Source: an uncultured Prevotellaceae bacterium (GTDB lineage: Bacteria; Bacteroidota; Bacteroidia; Bacteroidales; Bacteroidaceae). Taken from it: a stretch of 64,000 nucleotides of DNA. The DNA lies in assembly GCA_902779455.1 (NCBI GenBank), contig CACZBS010000010.1, positions 23,356 through 87,355 of the forward strand, written 5' to 3'. Made by a program: the position numbers and the translations under genes. Positions 51,545 through 58,759 of the stretch are shown piece by piece; the first letter of the stretch is position 1; every line of letters starts with the position of its first letter. The notes below the pieces were generated by a model. The model was given only the letters and a program-made list of their open reading frames with translations, made no database searches and was not told the DNA's origin.

Positions 51545-52165
51545 TTATTCAATACAGTTCATGAGGAAGTCGACGGCACCGTTGACGCCGAACTTGCTCA
51601 CGTTGAGCGTCACGTCGTAGTTGCGTGCGTCCTGCCAGTCGCTGCCCGTGAAGGTCTTCGTGTAGAGCTCGCGGCTGTAGTCGTTGTCGACGATCATCGC
51701 AGCGGCGTCGGCCTCCGAGATGTCGTATTTCGTGGCGATGCGGCGCTTGCGGCAGGCGTCGTCGGCATGGACGAAGATCTTCAGGGCGTTGGGGTGGTCG
51801 CGGAAGATGTAGAAGCCGCAGCGGCCGACGATGACGCACGACTCCTCGCTGGCGATGCGGCGGATGCTCTCAGCCTGCGCCTCAAAGAGGCGGCGCGACG
51901 TCTGGTCGTGCTCCTGGCCGTTATACTCGGCCCCGGCCATATACGAGCGGTAGAACTGCGTGAAGTCGTCGCGCCACAGCGGGTTGCGGGCTTCGATGTT
52001 CTCCACGGCCTCCTCGACGGTACAGAACTTGCGGGCCACTTCGTTCAGTATCTGCTTATCGAGCAGCTTCACGCCCAGACGGCGTGCCAGCTCTGCTCCG
52101 ATCTCATGACCACCCGTGCCGAACTGTCGGCTGATGGTGATGACAAATTTCTCCTCCTTGTTCAT
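51545..52165 (-). CDS. Cytidylate kinase-like family protein
   Basis: This 206-residue P-loop protein has ISRQFGTGGHEIGAELARRL (11-30) as phosphate-binding region, and matches the Bacteroidota AAA_26/cytidylate-kinase-like family. The CMP-specificity region of true Cmk is not evident, so nucleotide substrate is uncertain. The start at 52165 fits the family N-terminus; a longer frame extends into the promoter (TATCTTTG on the minus strand at 52196-52203). It is followed 9 bp later by the J-domain gene. Confidence 0.85.
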   Translation of the reverse strand: MNKEEKFVITISRQFGTGGHEIGAELARRLGVKLLDKQILNEVARKFCTVEEAVENIEARNPLWRDDFTQFYRSYMAGAEYNGQEHDQTSRRLFEAQAESIRRIASEESCVIVGRCGFYIFRDHPNALKIFVHADDACRKRRIATKYDISEADAAAMIVDNDYSRELYTKTFTGSDWQDARNYDVTLNVSKFGVNGAVDFLMNCIE

Positions 52166-52195
52166 AGCTTCAATGATTATTGGTGGTTGTTTGTG

Positions 52196-52225
52196 CAAAG
52201 ATACGAAAAAAAAACGAAACGGCAA
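52196..52225 (-). promoter_or_regulatory. Promoter of the cytidylate-kinase-like gene run
   Basis: TATCTTTG (52196-52203, minus strand) with TTG (52223-52225) 19 bp upstream. The leader is about 25 nt. Confidence 0.5.
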
Positions 52226-52288
52226 CACTTTTATCCATGTTTTTCTTTGCCCGCTTCGTTTTTTCCGAAATGATGGTTAATAAGAACG

Positions 52289-52346
52289 AAAGTGCCGCTT
52301 CTCGAAGGTAATATACCCCTATATTACTATCGAGAAGCGGCACTTT
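52289..52346. terminator. Long hairpin after the FAD oxidoreductase gene
   Basis: AGTGCCGCTTCTCGA pairs with TCGAGAAGCGGCACT, and an inner TAATATA pairs with TATATTA around a CCCCTA-like loop, giving a stem of over 20 bp. It lies 42 bp beyond the FAD gene stop and could end that transcript; alternatively it is another palindromic element. Confidence 0.5.
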
Positions 52347-52387
52347 CCGATTTTCTGGCCTGGGCGTCAGCGATGGCGGAGGGCCGC

Positions 52388-54040
52388 TCAGAAGGCGGCC
52401 TCGAGGTACTGCGCGCACATCTCGGCGCAGCGCTCGCCGTCGACGCCGGCCGAGACGATGCCTCCCGCATAGCCGGCGCCCTCGCCACAGGGGAAGAGGC
52501 CCTCGAGACGGACGTGCTGCAGCGTCTCGGGCGAGCGGAGGATGCGCACCGGACTCGACGTGCGGGTCTCGACGGCTATCATCACGGCCTCGTTGGTCAG
52601 GAACCCGCGAGCCTGTCGGCCGAAGGTGCGGAAGCCCTGCTGCAGCCGGCTGACGATGGGCCGGGGCATCCAGAAGTGGAGGGGCGAAGCGACGAGGCCG
52701 GGGGCGTAGGAGCTCTTGGGCAGGTCGGCGCTGAGGCGGCCGCTGACGAAGTCGGCCATGCGCTGCGCCGGGGCCGTCTGCCGGCGGTTGCCCTGCTGCC
52801 AGCAGAGGCGCTCGAGGCGTTCCTGAAAATGCATCATAGCTAGAGCCCCCCCTACGGCCCCCGAGGGGGCTTCTATAGTTTTGCAGGCGGCTTTGTCTAT
52901 CGTGTCCCCCTCGGGGGACAACAGGGGGGCCAGGTCCTCCGGCCGCAGCTCGACGACCATGCCGGAGTTGCTCCACTGAGTGCCGCGGCTGGCGGGGCTC
53001 ATGCCGTTGACCACGATCTGCTCGGGCCCCGTGGCGGCGGGGATGACGATGCCGCCGGGACACATGCAGAACGAATAGACGCCACGGCCCTCGACCTGCG
53101 TGACGAAGGCGTACTCGGCGGCGGGCAGCCACTGTCCGCGCCCCTCGCGGCGGTGATACTGTATCTGGTCGATCAGCGCGGAGGGATGCTCCAGGCGCAC
53201 GCCCACGGCGATGCCCTTCGGCTCGATCTCGATGCCCGAGGCGGCCAGATAGCGATAGACGTCGCGGGCCGAATGACCCGTGGCCAGGATGACGGGGCCG
53301 GAGAAGAACTGAGAGGTGAGAGGTGAGAGGTGAGAGGTGGGCTGCGCGTTGACGCCGACGACAGTGTTGCCCTTCATGACCAGTTCGGTCATCTTCGTCT
53401 GGAAGTGCACCTCGCCGCCGCAGCGGATAATCGTGTTGCGCATCGCCTCGATGACCTGCGGCAGGCGGTCGGTGCCGATGTGCGGATGGGCGTCGGCCAG
53501 GATGTTGGTCGAGGCGCCGTGCTGACAGAACACGCGCAGGATCTTGTCCGTGTTGCCGCGTTTCTTCGAGCGGGTATAGAGCTTGCCGTCGGAGTAGGCC
53601 CCTGCCCCACCCTCGCCGAAGCAGTAGTTGCTCTCGGGGTCGACCAGCTGCGTGCGCGAGATCTGCGCCAGGTCCTTCTTGCGCTCGTGCACGTCCTTGC
53701 CACGCTCCAGCACGACGGGCCTGAGACCCAGCTCGATCAGGCGCAGAGCCGCAAACAGGCCGCCCGGGCCGGCCCCGACGACGACGACCTGCGGACGGTC
53801 GCTGACGTCGTGATAGTCGACGGGCTCGAAGACATCGTCCTGCGGCTCCTCGCCGACATAGACGCGTACTTTCAGGTTGACAAAGATGGTGCGCTGGCGG
53901 GCGTCGATGGAGCGCTTCAGGATGCGCACGCCCTTGATCTGCCCGTAGGCTATGCCCTGCTCGTCGGCAATAAAGCGGCGCAGGCTGTCAGTATCGGCTG
54001 CCACTTGCGGCAGGACGCGAAGTTGGTATTCTGTAATCAT
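52388..54040 (-). CDS. FAD-dependent oxidoreductase (COG2509-like) with two repeat insertions
   Basis: This 550-residue flavoprotein has an N-terminal alpha/beta domain (1-80), the dinucleotide motif VVVGAGPGGLFAALRL (86-101), NYCFGEGGAGAYSDGKLYT (138-156) and a C-terminal FPCGEGAGYAGGIVSAGVDG. It matches the uncharacterised NAD(P)/FAD-dependent family common in Bacteroidota. Residues 233-245 (QPTSHLSPLTSQF) come from a TGAGAGG heptamer repeat, and 371-399 (APLLSPEGDT...GAVGG) from the palindromic element also present in the transglutaminase gene. I set the start at 54040, just inside the -7 box at 54050-54057; the longer frame overlaps thrA and is not real. Confidence 0.88.
   Translation of the reverse strand: MITEYQLRVLPQVAADTDSLRRFIADEQGIAYGQIKGVRILKRSIDARQRTIFVNLKVRVYVGEEPQDDVFEPVDYHDVSDRPQVVVVGAGPGGLFAALRLIELGLRPVVLERGKDVHERKKDLAQISRTQLVDPESNYCFGEGGAGAYSDGKLYTRSKKRGNTDKILRVFCQHGASTNILADAHPHIGTDRLPQVIEAMRNTIIRCGGEVHFQTKMTELVMKGNTVVGVNAQPTSHLSPLTSQFFSGPVILATGHSARDVYRYLAASGIEIEPKGIAVGVRLEHPSALIDQIQYHRREGRGQWLPAAEYAFVTQVEGRGVYSFCMCPGGIVIPAATGPEQIVVNGMSPASRGTQWSNSGMVVELRPEDLAPLLSPEGDTIDKAACKTIEAPSGAVGGALAMMHFQERLERLCWQQGNRRQTAPAQRMADFVSGRLSADLPKSSYAPGLVASPLHFWMPRPIVSRLQQGFRTFGRQARGFLTNEAVMIAVETRTSSPVRILRSPETLQHVRLEGLFPCGEGAGYAGGIVSAGVDGERCAEMCAQYLEAAF
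52845..52930. repeat. Protein-coding palindromic element, copy 2 (86 bp)
   Basis: Same GCCCCCCCTACGG and CAGGGGGGC ends and internal hairpins as 47221-47309, with a variable centre CAGGCGGCTTTG. It lies in frame within the FAD oxidoreductase gene. Confidence 0.9.
53310..53339. repeat. TGAGAGG heptamer repeat inside the FAD gene
   Basis: Four consecutive TGAGAGG units, read on the minus strand in frame as TSHLSPLTSQ. Confidence 0.8.
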
Positions 54041-54049
54041 ATCTGAGTG

Positions 54050-54057
54050 CAAAGGTA
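54050..54057 (-). promoter_or_regulatory. -7 promoter box for the FAD oxidoreductase gene
   Basis: TACCTTTG on the minus strand, 9 bp from the ATG at 54040, indicating a very short leader. Confidence 0.45.
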
Positions 54058-54099
54058 CAAAAAAAAAGCGAATTGTTCTTATTTCTCTCACTATTTTCG

Positions 54100-54107
54100 T
54101 AACTTTG
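54100..54107 (+). promoter_or_regulatory. -7 promoter box for thrA
   Basis: TAACTTTG, about 29 bp before the thrA start at 54137. A -33 TTTG is not well spaced. Confidence 0.45.
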
Positions 54108-54136
54108 CACCCGCGAAACAAAAACGAAACGTAAGA

Positions 54137-56653
54137 ATGAAGGTACTGAAATTCGGAGGCACCTCCGTAGGAAGCGTAGAAAGCATACTCAGTCTTAAGA
54201 ACATCGTCGCGCAGCAAGAGACGCCTGTCGTGGTCGTGGTGAGCGCACTCGGCGGCATCACCGACCGCCTGATAGCCACGGCCCAGAGGGCACTGGCCGG
54301 CGACGACGGATGGCGACGGGAGTTCGACGCCATGCGCCAGCGCCATATCGACATGGTGGACCGAATCTTCGCTGACAACGAGCAGCGGCAACAGCTGGAG
54401 CAGACCATCAGCACGATGTTCGACCAGCTCCATTCCATATATTATGGTGTCTACCTCATCCACGACCTGAGCCCCAAGTCGCAGGCGGCCATCGTCAGCT
54501 ACGGCGAGCGTCTCAGCTCGCACATCGTGGCCCAGCTCGTCGGCGGCGTGCGCATGAACTCGCGCGACTTCATCAAGACGACCAAGAAGCAAGGCAAGGA
54601 CGTGCTCGACGCCGAGCTGACCTACCGGCTGGTGCGTCAGGTCTGTTGCGTTGACCGCTCGGCATTGCCGCTTTGCTCGTCAAAGAACGCAACAAACAGC
54701 AACAACGCAACAAACAGAGACAACTCAACAAACCTCAACATCGGCAGCAGGCCCCTCGTCGTCCCCGGCTTCATCGCCCGCGACCGCGACACCGGCGAGA
54801 CGACCAACCTGGGCCGCGGCGGCTCGGACTATACGGCCGCCATCATCGCCGCCGCCCTCGACGCCGAGGAGCTGCAGATATGGACTGATGTCGACGGCTT
54901 CATGACGGCCGACCCGCGCGTCATCAAGACGGCCTACACCATCAATGAGCTCAGCTATCTCGAGGCCATGGAGCTCTGCAACTTCGGCGCCAAGGTGGTC
55001 TATCCGCCCACGATCTACCCCGTCTGCGTGAAGAACATCCCCATCCGCATCAAGAACACCTTCAACCCCACTCACCCGGGCACCCTCATCAAGCAGAAGA
55101 TCGACAACGACCAGAAGCCCATCAAGGGCATCTCGTCCATCAAGGGCACCACGCTCATCACCGTCACCGGTCTGTCGATGGTGGGCGTCATCGGCGTCAA
55201 CCGCCGCATCTTCTCCGTCCTGGCCGAGCACGGCATCTCGGTGTTCATGGTCTCGCAGGCCTCATCTGAGAACTCTACGTCCATCGGCGTGCGCGACGAG
55301 GACGCCGAGGCCGCCGTCGAGGTGCTCAACATCGAGTTTGCCAAGGAGATCGTCACCGGAGCCATGTTCCCCATGCAGGCAGAGCGCGGACTGGCCACCA
55401 TCGCCATCGTGGGCGAGAACATGAAGCACACACCGGGCATCGCCGGCAAGCTCTTCGGCACGCTCGGCCGCTCGGGCATCTCGGTCATCGCCTGCGCCCA
55501 GGGTGCATCGGAGACTAACATCTCGTTCGTCGTCGATGCGAAGTTCCTGCGCAAGTCGCTCAACGTGATCCACGACTCGTTCTTCCTCTCCGAATATAAC
55601 GTGCTCAACCTCTTCGTCTGCGGCGTCGGCACCGTCGGCGGCAACCTGCTCGAACAGATCAACGCGCAATACAAGAAGCTGAAGGACACCCGCCAGCTGA
55701 AACTCAAGGTGGTGGGCATCTCCAACTCGCGACGCGCCGTCTTCAACCGCGACGGCATCGACCTGCGCAACTATCGCGAGGCGCTGGCCAACGCTGAGCC
55801 CAGCGATGTCGAGCGGCTGAAGAATGAGATTATCGGTATGAACATCTTCAACTCGGTGTTCGTCGACTGCACGGCTTCGGCCGACGTGGCAGCCATCTAT
55901 CAGGACCTGCTCGACCATAACATCTCGGTCGTCACGGCTAACAAGATAGCCGCCTCAGGTCCTTACGACGGCTATGCACAACTGAAGCAGACGGCACTGA
56001 AGCGGGGCGTCAAGTTCCTCTTCGAGACCAACGTCGGCGCCGGTTTGCCCATCATCGGCACCATCAACGACCTGCTCACCTCCGGCGACCGCATCCTGCG
56101 CATCGAGGCCGTCCTCTCGGGCACGCTCAACTTCATCTTCAACACCATCTCGGCCCAGGTGCCTTTCTCCGAGACCGTACGGCTGGCCAAGGAGCGGGGC
56201 TATGCCGAGCCCGACCCGCGCATCGACCTCTGCGGCAAGGACGTCATACGCAAGCTCGTCATCCTCACCCGCGAGGCCGGCTACAAGGTTGAGCAGGACG
56301 ATGTCGAGAAGCATCTGTTCATGCCCGACGCCTTCTTCGAGGGGTCGCTCGATGACTTCTGGCGCCATCTGCCTGAGCTCGACGCCGACTTCGAACTGCG
56401 CCGCCAGGAGCTGGAGAAGGAGCAGAAGCGATGGCGCTTCGTGGCCAAGATGGAGGGCGGCCACACCAGCGTCTCGCTCGAGGCCGTCAGCCCCGGCCAT
56501 CCGTTCTACAACCTCGAGGGCTCGAACAACATCGTCATGCTGACCACCGAGCGCTATCGCGAATATCCCATGCTCATCCAGGGCTATGGCGCCGGAGCCT
56601 CTGTCACGGCCGCCGGCGTATTTGCCAACATCATGTCAATCGCAAACATCTAA
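54137..56653 (+). CDS. thrA: Bifunctional aspartokinase/homoserine dehydrogenase with repeat insertion
   Basis: This 838-residue fusion catalyses the first and third steps of threonine synthesis. Aspartokinase covers about 1-300 (KVLKFGGTSVGS at 2-13, LGRGGSDYTAA), tandem ACT regulatory domains about 310-460, and homoserine dehydrogenase the rest (VGTVGGNLLEQ, SGTLNFIFN, GYAEPDPRIDL). Residues about 173-204 (SALPLCSSKNATNSNNATN...) are encoded by a GCAACAAACAG repeat with flanking GTTGCGTT/AACGCAAC, and look inserted before PGFIARDRDTGE. Start at 54137 gives the family N-terminus. Feedback by threonine through the ACT domains is expected. Confidence 0.95.
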   Translation: MKVLKFGGTSVGSVESILSLKNIVAQQETPVVVVVSALGGITDRLIATAQRALAGDDGWRREFDAMRQRHIDMVDRIFADNEQRQQLEQTISTMFDQLHSIYYGVYLIHDLSPKSQAAIVSYGERLSSHIVAQLVGGVRMNSRDFIKTTKKQGKDVLDAELTYRLVRQVCCVDRSALPLCSSKNATNSNNATNRDNSTNLNIGSRPLVVPGFIARDRDTGETTNLGRGGSDYTAAIIAAALDAEELQIWTDVDGFMTADPRVIKTAYTINELSYLEAMELCNFGAKVVYPPTIYPVCVKNIPIRIKNTFNPTHPGTLIKQKIDNDQKPIKGISSIKGTTLITVTGLSMVGVIGVNRRIFSVLAEHGISVFMVSQASSENSTSIGVRDEDAEAAVEVLNIEFAKEIVTGAMFPMQAERGLATIAIVGENMKHTPGIAGKLFGTLGRSGISVIACAQGASETNISFVVDAKFLRKSLNVIHDSFFLSEYNVLNLFVCGVGTVGGNLLEQINAQYKKLKDTRQLKLKVVGISNSRRAVFNRDGIDLRNYREALANAEPSDVERLKNEIIGMNIFNSVFVDCTASADVAAIYQDLLDHNISVVTANKIAASGPYDGYAQLKQTALKRGVKFLFETNVGAGLPIIGTINDLLTSGDRILRIEAVLSGTLNFIFNTISAQVPFSETVRLAKERGYAEPDPRIDLCGKDVIRKLVILTREAGYKVEQDDVEKHLFMPDAFFEGSLDDFWRHLPELDADFELRRQELEKEQKRWRFVAKMEGGHTSVSLEAVSPGHPFYNLEGSNNIVMLTTERYREYPMLIQGYGAGASVTAAGVFANIMSIANI
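54645..54741. repeat. GCAACAAACAG repeat inside thrA
   Basis: GTTGCGTT (54645-54652) and AACGCAAC (54686-54693) are complementary. The right half has tandem CGCAACAAACAG and CAACAAC-like units up to about 54741. The frame is kept and the encoded segment is Asn-rich. Confidence 0.7.
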
Positions 56654-56659
56654 GGGCTT

Positions 56660-57955
56660 ATGAAGCACATCATCATCCTCGGCGACGGCATGGCCGACCA
56701 TGCCGTAGAGCGCCTCGGCGGCAAGACGCTGCTGCAACATGCCGACACACCCAACATGGACATGCTGGCCCGACTTGGGCGCTGCGGACGGCTACAGACC
56801 GTGCCCGAGGGATTCCAGCCGGGCTCGGAGGTAGCCAATACGGCCATCCTGGGCTACGACCTCAATAAGGTTTATGAGGGTCGCGGACCGCTTGAGGCGG
56901 CTTCCATCGGCTATGAGATGAACGCCGACGACCTGGCCCTGCGCTGCAATATCATCACCGTCGGCGACGACGGCACCATCGTCAACCACCACGGCGGCCA
57001 CCTCAAGACCGAGGAGGGCGACCTGCTCATCCGCTATCTCGACGAGCATCTGGCCGCTCCCGTCAACCGCGAGCTGGGCACCGACCGCGTGCACTTCATC
57101 ACCGGCATCCAGTATCGCCACCTGCTCATCATCCGTGGCGGCTCCAAGCACATCGAGTGCGCCCCGCCCCACGACCATCCCGGCGAGCCTTGGCGCCCCC
57201 TCCTGGTGCGCCCCGCCGCCAAAAGCCCGCTGAGCACCCCCGCCCCCTCCCGTCCGGTGAGCTGCAACATTGTTGCAGCTGCCAACGCCCTCTCCCCCCA
57301 GCAGACCGCCGACCTGCTCAACGACCTCATCCTCCGCTCGCAGGCCCTGCTCGCCAGCCACCCCTTCAACGCCTCGCGCCCCGTCAAGGCCAACAGCATC
57401 TGGCCCTGGGGCGGCGGCTACCGCCCACGGATGGAGACGCTCCAACAGCTTTACCCCCAACTGAAGACCGGATCCGTCATCTCGGCCGTCGACCTCATCC
57501 GCGGCATCGGCCACTACGCCGGCCTCGACATCATCAAGGTGCCTGGCGCCACCGGACTGAGCGACACCAACTACGAGGGCAAAGCCGAGGCCGCCCTCCG
57601 CGCACTGAAGGAGCAGGACTTCGTCTTCCTGCACATCGAGGCCAGCGACGAGGCCGGCCACGACGGCGACCTCGACCTGAAGCTCCGCACCATCGAGAAC
57701 CTCGACCGCCGCATCGTCGGCCCCATCTACGAGGCCACGCGCCAGTGGCCGGAGCCTGTCTGCCTGGCCGTGCTGCCTGACCATCCGACGCCCGTCGAGG
57801 TGCGCACCCACGTCAGCGAGCCCGTCCCCTTCCTTATATATTATAATGGTATAACGCCCGACGCCGTCGATCGCTACGACGAAGTGTCGTGCGTCGACGG
57901 CGCCTATGGCCTGCTGCGCCTGCAGGAATTCATGCAGACGCTGATGAGCATTTAG
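56660..57955 (+). CDS. Phosphoglycerate-mutase-like protein, putative homoserine kinase
   Basis: This 431-residue member of the archaeal-type cofactor-independent phosphoglycerate mutase (ApgM) family of the alkaline phosphatase superfamily has ILGDGMADHAVERLGGKT and SEVANTAILGYD near the N-terminus and HIEASDEAGHDGDLD later. A subfamily found between thrA and thrC in Bacteroidota was proposed as an alternative homoserine kinase. Its position 6 bp after thrA supports that here. Residues about 186-215 (KSPLSTPAPSRPVSCNIVAA) look like a variable loop. No thrC follows in the window. Confidence 0.85.
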   Translation: MKHIIILGDGMADHAVERLGGKTLLQHADTPNMDMLARLGRCGRLQTVPEGFQPGSEVANTAILGYDLNKVYEGRGPLEAASIGYEMNADDLALRCNIITVGDDGTIVNHHGGHLKTEEGDLLIRYLDEHLAAPVNRELGTDRVHFITGIQYRHLLIIRGGSKHIECAPPHDHPGEPWRPLLVRPAAKSPLSTPAPSRPVSCNIVAAANALSPQQTADLLNDLILRSQALLASHPFNASRPVKANSIWPWGGGYRPRMETLQQLYPQLKTGSVISAVDLIRGIGHYAGLDIIKVPGATGLSDTNYEGKAEAALRALKEQDFVFLHIEASDEAGHDGDLDLKLRTIENLDRRIVGPIYEATRQWPEPVCLAVLPDHPTPVEVRTHVSEPVPFLIYYNGITPDAVDRYDEVSCVDGAYGLLRLQEFMQTLMSI

Positions 57956-57961
57956 TAGTGT

Positions 57962-58648
57962 TTAGTCGCGCAGCGAGTAAGTGACCGTCGTCACCACGCG
58001 CAGCTTCTTGATGTGCGGCGTATTCTCGTCGCGGTTCTCAATCTCAAACTGGCCCTGGCCGGCCGTCTGGATCTTGCCCAGCTTCGATTCGCTGGCCTCG
58101 GCAAACTGCTCGGCCGTCTTCTGCGCATTCTTGATGGCCTCCTGCATCATCTCGGGCTTCATCTGCTGGAACGAGGCATACTCGTAGTTTGGATAGCTGT
58201 TCTCGATGGCCACGCCCTGCTTCAGCAGCTCGCCCTGACGGAAGATGGCCTTGTTGACCTGCTCCACCTTGCCCGTGGCGACGGTGATGGCTGTCGTCAC
58301 GATGTAGCGGAACGGCTTCTGGTTGTCGCCCCACTCGCGGGCCTCCAGGTCGGTGACGCTCGGTGCATTGACCGTTATCTCGCTGGCGTCGAGCCCGTTC
58401 TGCACGAGGAACTGCTTGATCTTCTCACTCTGCACGTTGATGCGGTCGTAGAGCGTCGGCAGGTCGTTGCCTGTCTCCTTCGTGCTGATGCTCCACGTCA
58501 CCTTGTCGGCCGGCACCTCGCGCTCGGCCAGGCCCTTGACCGTCACCTTGCGGTCCTTGTTTGCGAAGTTGTCGATGCCAGCCTTCACAAACCATCCCAG
58601 CACCATCATTCCGACGGCCAGGATCAGTGCTTCTTTCACTCTGTTCAT
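57962..58648 (-). CDS. SIMPL (DUF541) domain membrane-anchored protein
   Basis: This 228-residue protein has an N-terminal membrane anchor (about 7-25, [18 protein letters not shown]) and a SIMPL domain ([17 protein letters not shown], then [15 protein letters not shown]). The family is periplasmic and has been linked to oxidative stress; mechanism unknown. It converges on the threonine genes with a 6-bp gap. A perfect inverted repeat lies upstream at 58677-58724. Confidence 0.88.
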   Translation of the reverse strand: MNRVKEALILAVGMMVLGWFVKAGIDNFANKDRKVTVKGLAEREVPADKVTWSISTKETGNDLPTLYDRINVQSEKIKQFLVQNGLDASEITVNAPSVTDLEAREWGDNQKPFRYIVTTAITVATGKVEQVNKAIFRQGELLKQGVAIENSYPNYEYASFQQMKPEMMQEAIKNAQKTAEQFAEASESKLGKIQTAGQGQFEIENRDENTPHIKKLRVVTTVTYSLRD

Positions 58649-58676
58649 GCTTTATACTATTTAATGAATAAAAAAG

Positions 58677-58724
58677 AATTTGCTTGCAAAGTAACGCATT
58701 TATCGCCACATTTGCAAGCAAATT
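58677..58724. repeat. AATTTGCTTGCAAA perfect inverted repeat upstream of the SIMPL gene
   Basis: AATTTGCTTGCAAA (58677-58690) and TTTGCAAGCAAATT (58711-58724) are perfect 14-bp arms 20 bp apart. The left arm includes the likely -7 region (TTACTTTG on the minus strand), so a repressor site or a hairpin leader is possible. Confidence 0.6.
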
Positions 58725-58759
58725 CCATTAAATAACTTTAAACGTCTGCGAATAATTAT

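Noticed and set aside
54041-54592. Longer start for the FAD oxidoreductase
   Set aside because: The extension is antisense to thrA and covers the -7 boxes of both genes; the family start is at 54040.
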